Shown piece after piece: positions 63,866 through 64,000 of a stretch of 64,000 nt of DNA. Source of the DNA: Micromonospora globbae. GTDB taxonomy: Bacteria > Actinomycetota > Actinomycetes > Mycobacteriales > Micromonosporaceae. The notes beneath the pieces are model-generated. The model did not search any database. It was not told where the DNA came from and saw nothing but the letters and a program-made list of their open reading frames with translations. Where the stretch lies: contig NZ_RAQQ01000005.1 in assembly GCF_003610785.1 (NCBI RefSeq), positions 248,001-312,000 on the forward strand, given 5' to 3'. Position 1 is the stretch's first letter. The number at the start of each line of letters is the position of its first letter. The position numbers and the translations under genes were made by a program.

Positions 63866-64000
63866 TCAGACGGCCGTACCCGCCGAACCGGCCCAGGCCG
63901 GGTCGCGGCCGGTGAGAGCGAGCAGGCGGTCGAGGTCGGGCATGCCGTCGGCGGCCGGCACCGGGTCGGCGAACACGCCCATCTTCCGGCCGGTAGGGGC
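63866..64000 (-). CDS. Partial gene, C-terminal end only
   Basis: An open frame runs leftward from the window edge and ends at TGA 63868-63866, giving 44 residues that end TGRDPAWAGSAGTAV. The part seen has TGRKMGVFADPVPAADG, then MPDLDRLLALTGRDPAW. I do not recognise the family. The gene is upstream of the small membrane protein gene on the same strand, with about 150 bases between them that include no clear motif. Confidence 0.45.
   Translation of the reverse strand, partial: APTGRKMGVFADPVPAADGMPDLDRLLALTGRDPAWAGSAGTAV

Overview
The window is a 64 kb piece of a very GC-rich actinobacterial chromosome. Codon third positions are almost all G or C, GTG starts are frequent, and several genes appear to be transcribed without a leader. 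The gene content (futalosine-route menaquinone genes, a BldC-type regulator, a SoxR/MFS pair, WXG100-like proteins, a very large HAMP-repeat hybrid kinase) and the style of the intergenic palindromes suggest Micromonosporaceae, most likely Micromonospora or a close relative. That placement is inference from content; no 16S gene is present. No tRNA, rRNA, IS element, prophage or CRISPR array was recognised.

Layout. 1-2050: paaA-paaB-paaC of the phenylacetyl-CoA epoxidase on the minus strand, paaC cut by the window edge. 2420-4341: two tandem class A beta-lactamase-fold paralogues. 4357-7185: mqnA, then an MFS transporter and its ArsR-like regulator with a perfect inverted repeat between them. 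7489-9588: a HelD/HelR-type RNA polymerase-associated motor protein. 9635-11854: a four-gene cassette with two WXG100/type VII-like proteins, a YbaB-family protein and an unknown protein. 12047-14646: an ABC-2 exporter and a double-VOC protein. 14765-17823: a vitamin B12 importer of BtuF/BtuC/BtuD type under a cobalamin riboswitch. 17976-21418: two divergent secreted peptidases (M14 and C39). 21537-23483: two small membrane proteins and mqnE. 23801-29779: a secreted NlpC/P60 hydrolase, a repeat- and proline-rich membrane protein, a DEAD-box RNA helicase and a glycolipid-binding-like protein. 29795-32963: a cysteine-synthase-family PLP enzyme with soxR, divergent from a SoxR-box-controlled MFS exporter. 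33053-37142: an AsnC regulator, bldC, and the UbiD/UbiA/UbiX-like set (mqnL/mqnP/mqnM type) for late menaquinone synthesis. 37311-39253: a hydrolase, an AhpD-like protein and a MarR regulator. 39341-45409: a cytochrome c maturation operon (hemL, phosphatase, TlpA-like, CcdA, ResB, CcsB). 45561-53289: a signalling block with a STAS protein, a response regulator, a 1454-residue HAMP-repeat hybrid kinase and a SpoIIE-type phosphatase. 53323-57890: an FAD oxidase, oligopeptidase B and a threonine dehydratase-like enzyme. 58049-61076: a 53-residue membrane peptide and a PadR-controlled FtsX-type ABC system. 61143-64000: a deacetylase-glycosyltransferase fusion, a small membrane partner and a partial gene.

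How the genes fit together. Menaquinone genes are spread over three places (4357, 22314, 34127-37142), as expected for the futalosine pathway. Together with the cytochrome c maturation operon and hemL they make this a respiratory-chain assembly region. Several regulators sit beside readable operators: ArsR, SoxR, MarR and PadR. At least eight start codons lie 6-8 bases after a TANNNT-like -10 box, which predicts leaderless mRNAs.
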